Assembly (NCBI RefSeq): GCF_003330725.1
Contig: NZ_CP030840.1
Location: 682,001 to 746,000 of the forward strand
From: Acidisarcina polymorpha
Lineage (GTDB): Bacteria; Acidobacteriota; Terriglobia; Terriglobales; Acidobacteriaceae
Direction: 5' to 3'
DNA length: 64,000 bases
Of the stretch, positions 9,115 to 18,393 are shown one piece after another. A model generated the notes under the pieces. That model was not told the origin of the DNA, searched no databases, and was given only the letters and a program-made list of their open reading frames with translations. The position numbers and the translations under genes are program-made. Numbering within the stretch: position 1 is the stretch's first letter; each line of letters opens with the position of its first letter.

Positions 9115-10512
9115 TCAGTTGGCCTTCACGTGCGAGCGCGTCTGTAGGCTCACCCAATCGCAAATGATCTTGAGGGCAGTCGGCGACATAGTTTCTTCGA
9201 TGTCGTTGTACTCATTTGGCGAACCAGTTTTGGCGTCCTGCAAGAGGTGATTCATCCCCGACAACTCGATCACAGTGCTGTTGGTATTGTTCTTCAAGGC
9301 TTCGCGAGCGGCAGCAAGATCTTCCCGCGCGGGAACTTGTACATCGAGTGACCCGTTTAGAGCAAGCACTGGAACTTTCAGAGATGCAAGCGTTGGAGCG
9401 GGGTCATAGGCAAGGAAATAACGTTCCCATGGCCGAGCATCATCCTGCGGGAGAGTGTCCGCTTCATTTGGGTCGATCACTTTGGCGGCTACTCCCCTTG
9501 CGACAATGGCCCTGGCACGATCAAGTGCTATTGCATCGGAAGGTGCGGCGACGATGGCGTCATAGAGCTCCTGGTCAAAAACCCTGCGCTTGGCGATATA
9601 GCCATCTGGCGCGCCGTAGGTCTTTGCCGTCGCCGCCGATTGCAGGACGAACAATTTATCGCCACGAATGGCGGGACCGGCAATCATCACGACAAAGGCG
9701 ACACTCCTGTCTCCGACAGCCACAGCAGGCGCGATGATGCCACCTTCGGAGTGTCCGAGCACGCCGACATGATGCGGGTCGATCTCAGGTTGCGTTTTGA
9801 GCCAGGTTGCGGCGGCTTCGGCGTCAGAGGTAAAGTCCACTGTTGTGGCTGCATCGTAATCGCCGGTAGAGCCGCCGACGCCACGCTTATCGTAGCGAAG
9901 AACAGCGATGCCCTTGCGATTGAGAGCGTCGGCGAGAACCAGAAATATTTTGTGTCCCCAAACGTCCTCGTCGCGCGTGTTGTGGCCCGTGCCGGAGATC
10001 AGCACGACCGCCGGAAACGGTCCCTTACCGTTCGGCACACTCAACGTCCCGGCAAGCTGATTATGACCGGCAGGATTGTCAAACCGAATATCTTGCTCGC
10101 GATAGGGACGGGGCTGGGCTGCGATCGCAGCTTCCTGTGGCCGTTTGTGCTGAACGGGCGCAAGGTCCGCTGCCGCAGCACGTTTCAACATCAGCGGATA
10201 TACCTGCTCAAACGTGAGATCACCGCTCCATGCCTGTTGCTTCGCGTCCCAAATGCTGTCGTAGCTGAGGTTGAGCTTGTTGACTGCAAAACGCAGGTGC
10301 TTGCCATCGAACGTCACCTGATCAAATTCTGTTTCATTTCCGCTGGGGTTGGTTAGATGGCCGCTATAGCCAGTCGCAGTTTTTTCAAGGTATACGCGAA
10401 CTGTGAACCCGGTGTTCAGTTGGCCGGTCCAATCGCCGGCTACTTCTTGAGCAAGAGCCGTAGCTGTGATAACCAACATGGATAGGACGACCAGAATGGC
10501 AGGCTTTCGCAT
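9115..10512 (-). CDS. Secreted alpha/beta-hydrolase
   Basis: A 465-residue exported enzyme. A Sec signal peptide (1-21, ending 'ATALAQE') leads a ~110-residue N-terminal beta domain and then an alpha/beta-hydrolase fold. The nucleophile elbow is 'GHSEGG' (about residue 255), the acid is probably the Asp in 'NGSLDVQVP' and the base the His in 'GMNHLLQ'. The oxyanion region 'VVLISGTGHNTRDE' fits the family of periplasmic esterases/peptidase-like hydrolases (DUF-type 'alpha/beta hydrolase family' with an N-terminal lipocalin-like domain). The substrate is unknown. The 8838-9114 gap upstream of its stop shows no gene. It is divergently arranged with the beta-lactamase-like gene at 10683. Confidence 0.82.
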   Translation of the reverse strand: MRKPAILVVLSMLVITATALAQEVAGDWTGQLNTGFTVRVYLEKTATGYSGHLTNPSGNETEFDQVTFDGKHLRFAVNKLNLSYDSIWDAKQQAWSGDLTFEQVYPLMLKRAAAADLAPVQHKRPQEAAIAAQPRPYREQDIRFDNPAGHNQLAGTLSVPNGKGPFPAVVLISGTGHNTRDEDVWGHKIFLVLADALNRKGIAVLRYDKRGVGGSTGDYDAATTVDFTSDAEAAATWLKTQPEIDPHHVGVLGHSEGGIIAPAVAVGDRSVAFVVMIAGPAIRGDKLFVLQSAATAKTYGAPDGYIAKRRVFDQELYDAIVAAPSDAIALDRARAIVARGVAAKVIDPNEADTLPQDDARPWERYFLAYDPAPTLASLKVPVLALNGSLDVQVPAREDLAAAREALKNNTNSTVIELSGMNHLLQDAKTGSPNEYNDIEETMSPTALKIICDWVSLQTRSHVKAN

Positions 10513-10682
10513 GAATTACCCTCGCGGATCAATCGATGTATCGGATCTCAGTCGTCCGTACGAATAATGGTGCTGTGGAGTTCCAACTCATTCTGTCATT
10601 GCAGAATGGAGATATGGTTTGCCGACCGCCATCCTCGATCAGGAGGAACTTCGCCCAATCGGACAACGTACCATGCAAGAAC

Positions 10683-11879
10683 ATGCAAAGATTCTACCGA
10701 CTGCCCGCTTTCGGACTTCTAATAGTCGTGATCGCCAGCGCTTGCGTCGATCCGATTTCCGCGCAAACACACCCGCCGTCCGCGAAGCAGGAACATCCGA
10801 GACCGTGGCTCGACTCGGTGCAGGAATCGGCAATCGATCGGCTCTTTTCTCAGCCACCAAACTCTCCGGGATACGCGGTTGCCCTGATGAAAGATGGCGA
10901 GTTCACTTTAGCTAAGGGGTACGGTCTCGCGAACCTCGATGACAATATTCCCATAACGCCGGAGACGTCCTTTCATCTTGCCTCTGTATCCAAGCAGTTC
11001 ACCGCTGCGGCTGTGGCCCTCCTAATTCTCGACCACAAAATCGCACTCTCCGATCCAGTCTCCAACTACCTGCCAGAGGTCGCGAAGTATGGAAACGGAT
11101 TGCGCATCGAACACCTGGTTTACATGACCAGCGGCCTTCACGAGTACACAGACGAGCCGAGAAAAAATGGGACGCCGTGGACGACCTTTTATTACTTCAC
11201 TCGCGATGAAGCCATCGCTGCGGCGCTACAGCCCGATCAACTTCAATTCACTCCCGGAACACAGTGGGCCTACCGAAACGTCAACTACATGCTTTTGACG
11301 AAGATCGTGGAGGTCGTCAGTCATGAGTCCTTCGCGACATTCATGCACGATCGAGTCTTCGTCCCTCTCGGCATGTCTCATAGCGAGATTAATGACGACA
11401 GCACAGAGGTCATTCCCCATCGAGCAACAGGCTATGCCTTGCGCTCCGATCCGCGCGTTCTCAACGAACTCGCACAGGTGGGGGTGGTCATCAAGCCCGG
11501 TGATGGATGGGCACGGCTGGTCCGCGTCGCTCCACACTTTGGCGGCAGTGGCGTTTTTACGACACTCAATGATCTCTTGCTGTGGGACAGAAATTGGTAT
11601 GCAGGAACCCTGGCTGGACCGCAGTTCAACGAGCTGATGAACAAACGAATGAAGTTCGAGCATGACAAAGACAACGACGCTCTGGGACTGGTGTGGCGCT
11701 CAAGTTATGGTCATCCCTTGCTCGATTATTCGGGTGGGGACACAGACACTTCTACTTACATGGCCCGCTTTCCGGAGCAGCACTTCACGATCATCTGTCT
11801 TTCAAACATGCCGCTTGGAGATGCGGAGGGGAAGGCACACGAGGTACTGGATCTTCTCCATAGTTGGGGCAAACTGTAG
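10683..11879 (+). CDS. Serine hydrolase, class C beta-lactamase fold
   Basis: A 398-residue exported protein of the beta-lactamase/transpeptidase-like family (Pfam Beta-lactamase). The chosen ATG opens a signal peptide 'MQRFYRLPAFGLLIVVIAS' with cleavage near 'ISAQ'. The frame is open back to 10536, but that part does not look like protein. The catalytic motif SxxK is in 'ASVSKQFTAAA' and the YxN motif in 'WAYRNVNYMLL'. Members include esterases, D-peptidases and true class C beta-lactamases. Nothing here shows which, and the gene has no ampR-type regulator beside it, so a general periplasmic esterase or peptidase role is more likely than antibiotic resistance. Confidence 0.82.
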   Translation: MQRFYRLPAFGLLIVVIASACVDPISAQTHPPSAKQEHPRPWLDSVQESAIDRLFSQPPNSPGYAVALMKDGEFTLAKGYGLANLDDNIPITPETSFHLASVSKQFTAAAVALLILDHKIALSDPVSNYLPEVAKYGNGLRIEHLVYMTSGLHEYTDEPRKNGTPWTTFYYFTRDEAIAAALQPDQLQFTPGTQWAYRNVNYMLLTKIVEVVSHESFATFMHDRVFVPLGMSHSEINDDSTEVIPHRATGYALRSDPRVLNELAQVGVVIKPGDGWARLVRVAPHFGGSGVFTTLNDLLLWDRNWYAGTLAGPQFNELMNKRMKFEHDKDNDALGLVWRSSYGHPLLDYSGGDTDTSTYMARFPEQHFTIICLSNMPLGDAEGKAHEVLDLLHSWGKL

Positions 11880-12034
11880 AGATCTTTCTCAAACCGCGAC
11901 GATCCGGAACGCGAGCCTCAGTTGGCGATAACAGGCCGATGCGCTCATCGAGCGTGCCGGTGGTTGCTGGATCACCTCCGCAAAGAGCGTTTGCCCTTAC
12001 TTATGAGCGCTATAGCTGCGTCCTGTCCTCTTTC

Positions 12035-12721
12035 CTACTTCACAGACTTGCAAAGATGTTCTGACTTCCAGGTATCTACCAAGGTGGTCGGCGGCTTCGA
12101 TGCATCATGGAGAATGAGGATCAGTCCGCGTCGAGCCTCTATTCCAACAGCCGTCAGTTCCATGGGCACGCCCTCGGGAACGACAATGTTCGATCCTTTC
12201 CCTCCGATCTGGATTCCGCGCGGAGTCTCCAAACAGGTCTCGCCGCTCTCGGTATAAAAAGCCTCAACTCCTGAATGGAGGTGGGTCTTGCTTACCATCC
12301 CGGGCTGTAGACTTGCCTCCATATATTGCGCGGTATAGCTTCGTTCCTTCACGACGGCGAGAGGTCCTATTTGTGTTACGCGCGTTCCCGAGGTACGAAG
12401 TTCCGGCTTCTCCCCGATTGTGAGGAGCCAGACCTTGCCCAACGATTCGACGACTGTTCCATGCGCTCCTTTCGCCTGCTCTGCAAGCTCCTTTGTCGGG
12501 AACACATCAATCGTCCAGTAGACGGGGCTTTCAGGAACACCGAGAGGCTGAGTCGCAAGAATCCAGCACCCGTTCTCGACCGTCTTCTGGCTCATAGGCT
12601 TACAACTCACGAGCTCGCGTGGCTGTTGAGCGAAGGCTGCACTCCCGATGCAAAGAAGAGAAAGGCAAACGGCAGCCTTATGGATCAGTGGCATGACAGA
12701 GATTTCGCGGATCACAGGCAT
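12035..12721 (-). CDS. Exported cupin-domain protein
   Basis: A 228-residue protein with a signal peptide (hydrophobic 'AAVCLSLLCIGSAAFAQ') and a C-terminal single cupin with metal-ligand pattern 'KTHLHSGVEAFYTESGE' followed by 'VVPEGVPMEL'. The N-terminal ~100 residues have no family I recognise. The ATG at 12721 has a GAGGTG site close by; a second ATG at 12694 would shorten the signal by nine residues. Cupins bind a metal in a beta-barrel and range from dioxygenases to sensors, so no reaction can be assigned. Downstream, 11880-12034 is intergenic; upstream lies the 3' end of the group II intron. Confidence 0.75.
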   Translation of the reverse strand: MPVIREISVMPLIHKAAVCLSLLCIGSAAFAQQPRELVSCKPMSQKTVENGCWILATQPLGVPESPVYWTIDVFPTKELAEQAKGAHGTVVESLGKVWLLTIGEKPELRTSGTRVTQIGPLAVVKERSYTAQYMEASLQPGMVSKTHLHSGVEAFYTESGETCLETPRGIQIGGKGSNIVVPEGVPMELTAVGIEARRGLILILHDASKPPTTLVDTWKSEHLCKSVK

Positions 12722-12872
12722 TCACCTCGGAGGGTTCGAACTACATTCGAAGAATGCCATAGCCGCAGCCCCGGACCAAACATAAATCTCACTCGAATAA
12801 ATTGCACCGCGACTGGTCTACGCATCGACGGTCCGTATAGTCTTCTCGGAAGTGATCCGGTTGTCTCAACGA

Positions 12873-12947
12873 GGTCGCGGTAGGGACGATCATTACTGAT
12901 CGCCCCCCGCACAGATCCGCACGAGCGCTCCTTAGCGCATGCGGCTC
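12873..12947 (-). ncRNA. Group II intron domains V and VI
   Basis: Immediately after the stop codon of the maturase the minus strand reads GAGCCGCATGCGCTAAGGAG…CTCGTGCGG, a 34-base hairpin with the bulge and loop layout of catalytic domain V (about 12914-12947). A second hairpin GGGCGATCAG/…CGTCCC (about 12877-12905) is domain VI, which carries the branch-point A. These form the ribozyme core. Confidence 0.72.
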
Positions 12948-14385
12948 CTATCTCGGATGAGTGGCGGCGAAGCGGTCAAGGGGCCAGGGATGCATCACGC
13001 GAGGTGTAGGAAGCCATTGTGCAGCCAGCTTGAGACGACGGACCCAGGCGTATCGGTGTCTTTGACTACGTCGCTTCAGCGCTTGCCCCCAGTAACGAAG
13101 CACGCGTTCCCGGAACAGCCCGAGGCTATCCAGATTTCCGGGCACAGCGTAGTAGTTGAAGTACCCCTGTACAACTGACCTGAGCCACGCGCCAGTCTGA
13201 GGCACGGGATCATGCATGCGCATCCTGAGTTGCTGCTTGATCTCCTGCAGCTTCTTTTGCATGCGCTTGCCGATCGTCATGCGCCGCACAGCATAAGACC
13301 CGTTCCCGTTCTTCCCGCTGATGTGCGTGAAGCCAAGGAAGTCGAAGGTCTCAGGCTTGCCTTCCCCTCTTCGTTTCCGGTTCTGTTCGGCATACCGCCC
13401 GAACTCGATCCGGCGCGTCTTTTCCGGGTGCAGTTCCAGTCCGAACTTTTCCAGCCGTTCTTCTAAGCTCTTGCGAAAACGGTCTGCGTCCGTATCCCAC
13501 TGGAAGCCAAGGACGATGTCGTCCGCATAGCGGAGGACGATCACCTCGCCTCGCGCACACTTCTTACGCCAGACGTCCACCCAGAGATCGAACACATAGT
13601 GGAGATAGATGTTGGCAAGGAGCGGTGAGATCACCGACCCCTGCGGAGTACCTGTCTCCGTGTCCGACCATTGCCCTTCCTCCATCACCCCAGCCTTGAG
13701 CCATTTCTGGATCAGGCGCAGGATACGTTGGTCGGCAACGCGATGCTCGACGAACTTGATCATCCACGCTTTGTCGAGGTTATCGAAGAAGCCTTGGATG
13801 TCAGCATCAAGTACGTAGTTCACCTTCCTTTTCACGAGTGCGTAGGACAACGCATCCAGCGCCTTATGCTGGCTGCGCCCAGGACGAAAACCATACGAGA
13901 AGCCGAGGAAGTCCTCCTCATAGATGTTGTTGAGGATGGTGACCACTGCGTGCTGGATGATCTTGTCCTCCAGTGCGGCGATCCCGAGCGGACGCTTCCG
14001 TCCGTCGCCTTTCTCGATGTAGACCCTTCTCGATGGAAGCGCCCGATACGAACCGCGATGCACCCGGCTGTGCAGATCGGCAAGCCGATCCTCCAGCCCG
14101 GATTCATACGCCTGCCACGTCATCCCATCCACGCCGGGAGCCGCCTTGCGTTTCAGAGAACCGAAGCTGCTTCTTAGCAGATCGATCGTGACATGTTGGA
14201 GCAGAGCGGTGAACTTCCTCTCCTTGTTTTCCCTTGCAGCTTTCCGCACACCCGCCAGCCCCCTGTGACACGCGTGCCCCGCTCTGTGTCGGGCGCGTGC
14301 TGGACTGATGGATGTTCCCCTTGATCAGCGGCCTTCCCTCCTCACTCTCCGCCATCGACTGCTCGATTTTGTTCGAATGATTCAT
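12948..14385 (-). pseudogene. ltrA: Intron-encoded reverse transcriptase/maturase, frameshifted
   Basis: The main frame (14249-12948, 433 codons) contains RT motifs: 'GVDGMTWQAYESGLEDRL', 'RPLGIAALEDKIIQHAVV', 'YGFRPGRSQHKALDAL', 'GTPQGSVISPLLANIYL' and the active site 'RYADDIVLG' (YADD at ~241-244). A maturase X domain follows, with no endonuclease domain visible. Family members start upstream with '…MNHSNK…AESEEGRPLIKGN…'. That segment is present from 14385 but in another frame. The switch falls at a run of five C (plus strand) at 14259-14263, where one base fewer would restore 'SQG(L)AGVRKAARENKE'. Either the protein is inactivated, or a shorter GTG-started form is made, or the run was misread. 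Confidence 0.78.
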
Positions 14386-14804
14386 CGGTACTATACCGCT
14401 GTCCGACTCCTCGGCGACGTTCATGCGGGCATTACGGCCTAAGCCTTCGCCCGCCGTCCTGCTGCTGGCTGGCAGCAGGCGTCTCCGAGGTCTCCCGGTT
14501 CTCGTGCATGAAGCTTCCAGGCGTGTCTGGGGTCTACGACTACGCAGGACCGGACGGGAACTCGCGATATCGCCCCCGCCCGTGTAGCCTTCCGCCAATG
14601 CAAAAGCGTCAGGGTCCTGATTGCATCTTTTCGAAGCTCAATACCCAGCCCACCTGTACCCCTGTTTACGCTTCGCTGAACACCTCGCGGTGTGCAGCGC
14701 AAAACTCGGGGCCGAGCGGTTCGCTACTCCTTTCTCGTAGGAGGCTTGCATTCCCTGCTTCATGCCGGTTTATCCCGGCGCACTGCATCGGCGATTTGTC
14801 ACAC

Positions 14805-15459
14805 ATTCGAAATAGGCACGGCAGCGTTAGGAAGTTGCACCGACCTCTGCCGTGACAGTTACGCTAACTGGTTGTATCTAAATGATTTCATGGGCGTTGA
14901 TGGCTATCGACAGCACCCTTAGGCATTCAAAAACATTGAGAAAAACGCGAATTTCAAATTTCAGCACCCTCGCCGGCACCCTCGCGATTTTGGACTCTTA
15001 TGCGCCTTGACCTCTGCCTTTGTTCAGCAAAGGTCAGCATCAAGCGCTGATTCCTACAAGTCAACGTTTCCGTTGCTAATCTGCCGCTCGATCAGTGTAT
15101 TGGCGATAATGCACCATTCGATAGCTGTTCCGGTCCCCCAGCGCGTTTGCCGTTACGTATCAAATCGCGCCCCGATCTCTGCAGTGATAGGTCAGCGAGT
15201 AGTCGCAACCCGAACAAACCAATGACGTCGTTGACTACGATTGTCACTGGAAAGCACTGAAGACAGCCCGAAATCCTGCTCTCGAAACCCTCGCCAGAAC
15301 CCTCCGACAGTTGCCTGACTCGGACCATGGAAAGCTCAATGCTGGATTAGAGATACAGGTGCGCCTACCCGAAAAATGCACCACAAAGTATGCATGGAGC
15401 ATTTACTCTTAGTTGACGTAAAAAGCACCGGCCAGTAATCGCCGACTAGAAGCGGAGCT
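14805..15459. other. Long intergenic region
   Basis: These 655 bases lie between the intron and the ParB-fold gene. I see no coding region. There is a modest inverted repeat, CCTTTG/CAAAGG near 15019-15036, and a short repeated motif CACCCTCGCC at about 14966 with degenerate partners near 14979 and 15290. No tRNA could be folded. It may hold the promoter of the 15460 gene. Confidence 0.4.
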
Positions 15460-16467
15460 ATGGCGACAAAAAACCTTAAGATTGACCAACTCGAACTCGA
15501 TCTGTGGAATCCGCGCATTAACAAGGCGGAAGGCCAGTACGAGGTCATGCAGCGCATCATCGAGGACCAGGATATCAAGCTTGCTATCCTCGCCGAGAGC
15601 ATCGCCGAAGACGGCCTGAACCCGATGGATCGCTTGCTGGTGATGAAGTCGGAGCGCAAGGGCAAATTCGTCGTCCTTGAGGGAAACCGCCGCACCCTGG
15701 CTCTGAAAATCCTGCACAGCCCTGCGGTTCTTACCGGTCTCGATGTTCGGCCCGGCCTGCGCAAGCGCTTGGAAAAGGCAGCCGAGAACTTCGATGTAAC
15801 CACAATTGAGCCGATCGACGGCTTCGAAGTCGCCGATCGCACCGAAGCGGCGCCCTGGCTGCTTCTGCGCCATAGCGGCGAAAACGAAGGCAAAGGCATC
15901 GTTGATTGGTCGGGCGTGGCCGGCAAGCGTTTCCGTGGTGCCGATCCGGCCTTACAGGCCCTCGATTTTGTGCGGCAGCATGCGTCGCTGTCCGAGGAAC
16001 AGAAGGAACTGCTCGACGATCGCTTTCCGATCACGACGACGCTGGACCGCCTGTTGTCCACCCCCGCCGTCCGCAAGCAAATCGGGGTCGAAATCAAGGT
16101 GCGGCCCCTGGAAGGGATCACCGAGCGCGATTTTCCTGTCCCTGCCCCCAGGGCAGCTGCGAAGCGTGCGCAGCGGACCGTGCCTCGGAATAACATCGTG
16201 CCGCGGCACTGCCGCCTGACCGTGACGAATTCGAAGACTGAAGAAATCTACAACGAGCTGAAGAAAATGCGGCTCGATACGTTTCCCAACGCGATCGCGG
16301 TTATGCTGCGCGTGTTCATGGAAAATTCTGTCGACCACTACCTGACCAAGGTCGCCAGCCCTCCGATCTCGCTCAAATTCACGGTTGCCGGCCAGGGCGA
16401 CAAGGACAAGTCACTGAAAAGCAAAATCGAAGACGCCTCCAATCCTTCGCGAAGATATCTCTTCTGA
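15460..16467 (+). CDS. ParB-fold nuclease-domain protein (defence-island type)
   Basis: A 335-residue protein with an N-terminal ParB/Srx-like domain: 'LWNPRI' (about 16-21), 'LAESIAEDGLNPMDRLLV' (45-62) and the nucleotide-binding-type motif 'VVLEGNRRTLALKIL' (71-85). The central and C-terminal 200 residues match no family I know. They include a basic stretch 'APRAAAKRAQRTVPRNN' near 230. It lacks the HTH and Cys motifs of the plasmid partition proteins elsewhere in this window, so a segregation role is unlikely. ParB-fold domains also act as nucleases or CTPases in defence and modification systems. The stop is one base before the ATG of the next gene, so the two are almost certainly co-translated. 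The pair converges on two nuclease-type genes. Confidence 0.7.
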   Translation: MATKNLKIDQLELDLWNPRINKAEGQYEVMQRIIEDQDIKLAILAESIAEDGLNPMDRLLVMKSERKGKFVVLEGNRRTLALKILHSPAVLTGLDVRPGLRKRLEKAAENFDVTTIEPIDGFEVADRTEAAPWLLLRHSGENEGKGIVDWSGVAGKRFRGADPALQALDFVRQHASLSEEQKELLDDRFPITTTLDRLLSTPAVRKQIGVEIKVRPLEGITERDFPVPAPRAAAKRAQRTVPRNNIVPRHCRLTVTNSKTEEIYNELKKMRLDTFPNAIAVMLRVFMENSVDHYLTKVASPPISLKFTVAGQGDKDKSLKSKIEDASNPSRRYLF

Positions 16468-16468
16468 G

Positions 16469-16861
16469 ATGAAAATCCTCACGACCGACGAAGACTATCC
16501 GCAGCTCAACGGTTTCGGTACCTTTCTGGGACTATCGGATCGCCTGATGCAGACCGAATCGCCGTTTTTCAGGGCTGCCCACACGACCCGCGTCATTTGG
16601 GCAGGACACCGAGTGATCTACATCTTTACCAACAGCACGGGTGAACTCAGCTTGTACTATGACATCGAATTGCGCGACCCCTTGGAGCAAAAGAGTGCTG
16701 GAGGTGGCAGCTTCGCCACAACGACGTTAATTACTAAGAAAAGAATCTTCATCCCTGTCCCCTCGGAACTTGCGGACGAATTCCGCGTAGAAACGGGATC
16801 GCGAGAGTTTTTCGTACGCTTCGACTTGCTCAGCAATGACCTCAGCTTCCCGGCCACATAA
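16469..16861 (+). CDS. Small partner protein of the ParB-fold gene, unknown
   Basis: A 130-residue protein that I do not recognise. It is predicted soluble and rich in beta strands ('TRVIWAGHRVIYIFTNSTG', 'ITKKRIFIPVPSELADEF'), with no signal peptide, membrane span or obvious catalytic motif. Its start lies two bases after the stop of the 335-aa ParB-fold gene, and it ends 40 bp from the converging AbiJ-like gene. The tight coupling suggests it is a subunit, regulator or inhibitor that works with the ParB-fold protein. Confidence 0.6.
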   Translation: MKILTTDEDYPQLNGFGTFLGLSDRLMQTESPFFRAAHTTRVIWAGHRVIYIFTNSTGELSLYYDIELRDPLEQKSAGGGSFATTTLITKKRIFIPVPSELADEFRVETGSREFFVRFDLLSNDLSFPAT

Positions 16862-16901
16862 GAGTGAGTGCTCTCCGGCTGAACAATAGAACTCATTGCG
16901 G

Positions 16902-18324
16902 TCAAATCACCTCATACTTCTTTAGGAGCTTTTCGAAGAAATTGGAAACTTTGGCTCCGGATTCTGGTCCGATCGTACGCGCCGCCAGATCTGTATCGCT
17001 AAATTCTCCTCCGCCAAAACGGTAGACTTCGTAGCCGAGGAGCCGCAACCTCCGATCTTCGAGACATGTCTTTGCATACAGTTCCGAACTCGCGATAAAT
17101 TGGCCCGACCGGATATCTTCGACTGCGTAATGGTGGCGTCCATCGATCTCAATGACGATGCGGACGCGATTTTCCAACATCAGCAGAAAGTCCATTCTCT
17201 GTCTTGCGAGAAATTCTTCGTCGCCCCGTTCGCGTTTCGTGTAGGGGTCATAGTGCAGGTATACCTGCGGGATCAGTGCAGGCAGCTTGTCACCCAGTCG
17301 CTTGCCAAAGAGCTCATAGTATTTTCGAAAAAGTGCAAATTCTCCCGGCGAACTTGCAGCGTATACAGATCGTGCCAAGCGTTGATAAAGACCCTTACTC
17401 GCTGCTTTTTCGTCTTCGAGTCCCTCTCGAAGCTGCCACCAAGTCACCAAGTCTCGCCACAAGAGCTGACCGGACGGTGGCAGGGGCCGGTCGAAGATCA
17501 AAATCTTGTCTTCGTTCTTGACGATCTTCACATCGTTGTTAATGGCGTCGATGAAGACGAGCTCAGGCTTCCCCAATCGAAGCAAAGATTAGGTTCTTCA
17601 TCGCGCCAGGAACATTGGGTTGCAGTCGAACGATTCCGTAGACCGGATAACCAGACACTGAGTCCACCGCGCACATCTCAAAGCCATCGCGGCGTAACGC
17701 AGCATTGATCTGCTTTGCGGCCTCTTCTTGTTCATCACCGCGGCGAGACATCGGATGGAGAAGCTCAGTCAACAGCTTGAAAAAAGTCGTTTGACTGCAA
17801 ATGAGCGCACCGCACTCGATTAGTAGCTGCTCGTTGTCCCAGTCTGGATTGTCAATATAGTGTTTCGTGATCTCCTGTTCGAGGGTCCTACTCTGCAAGA
17901 GCACATTGAACGCACTGCCTTCAATGGCTTCTTTGCCGAACACAGTCGAAAGCAGCGCAAATAGCCCCTTTTCTCCCGAAAGGTGGCCTACGGCGTTCAG
18001 CGCTTTCACAACGTCCTTGCGTGTGACCTGGCTTACGCGATGTTCTGCATGGGTCGTCATCTCGCTCACAGTGTTCTCAAGAGCAGGAGAAGCGAATTCT
18101 GTGAGAACTTTAACCGCGATCTCGAGAAGAGCGGGCTTATCTCGCTTCAACAAATGTCTCTTTACATACGCGCGCTTACTTCGATACGCGTCGGATGCGT
18201 CGCCTTCCTGCACCCCATCCTGAATGCCAACCGACTGACAGACTGTAGGTACGTTGTGCGCTGACACATTCGCTCCGATCGTGTCGGCTATCTGGTCGCG
18301 AAGTTTATCGAGGGGAATCGTCAT
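16902..18324 (-). pseudogene. AbiJ-like abortive-infection nuclease, frameshifted
   Basis: Two consecutive frames make up one protein. The first (18324-17563, 253 codons) has an AbiJ N-terminal-like helical region ('SKRAYVKRHLLKRDKPALLE') and ends in 'KNLIFASIG'. The second (17585-16902) continues with 'KPELVFIDAINNDVKIVKN', 'FDRPLPPSGQLLWRDLVTWW', and a PD-(D/E)XK-type nuclease core with 'RQRMDFLLML' and 'IVIEIDGRHHYAVED'. Removing one base from the four-base run at 17571-17574 joins them exactly ('SIG-KPELVF') into ~473 residues. Family knowledge: such proteins are phage-triggered suicide nucleases. Seen: the frame is broken. Inferred: the gene is off, reversibly switched by slippage, or misread. 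Confidence 0.68.
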
Positions 18325-18393
18325 TGGTTCGGCAGCGAGGCGACACTATCTGATCTTGAGTTCGAAACGTAGCTCCAGTATCTGCTGTTTCAC

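Larger units (their letters stand above)
12873..14804 (-). mobile_element. Group II intron
   Basis: A 1.93-kb retroelement read on the minus strand. The 5' end matches the intron consensus GUGYG (GTGTGACAAATCG starting at 14804). The 5' RNA domains run to about 14390, the encoded protein occupies 14385-12948, and domains V/VI follow directly, ending near 12873 with '…CCCTACCGCGAC'. It lies between genes, downstream of nothing obvious, so it does not split a coding region. Boundaries are read from consensus only and could be off by a few bases. Confidence 0.8.

Noticed and set aside
14104-14598. Separate 164-codon gene upstream of the maturase
   Set aside because: Its downstream half reads as the maturase N-terminus in a shifted frame and its upstream part is intron RNA.
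14950-15300. tRNA gene or attachment site suggested by CAAATTTCAGCACCC-like sequence
   Set aside because: No cloverleaf could be drawn; the resemblance is confined to a few bases of a T-arm end.
15336-16196. 286-codon minus-strand frame opposite the ParB-fold gene
   Set aside because: Arg/Ser-rich composition typical of an antisense shadow; the plus-strand frame has conserved motifs and a coupled partner.
15460-18324. Named toxin-antitoxin or known multi-gene defence system
   Set aside because: The gene set does not match any named system closely enough to assign one.
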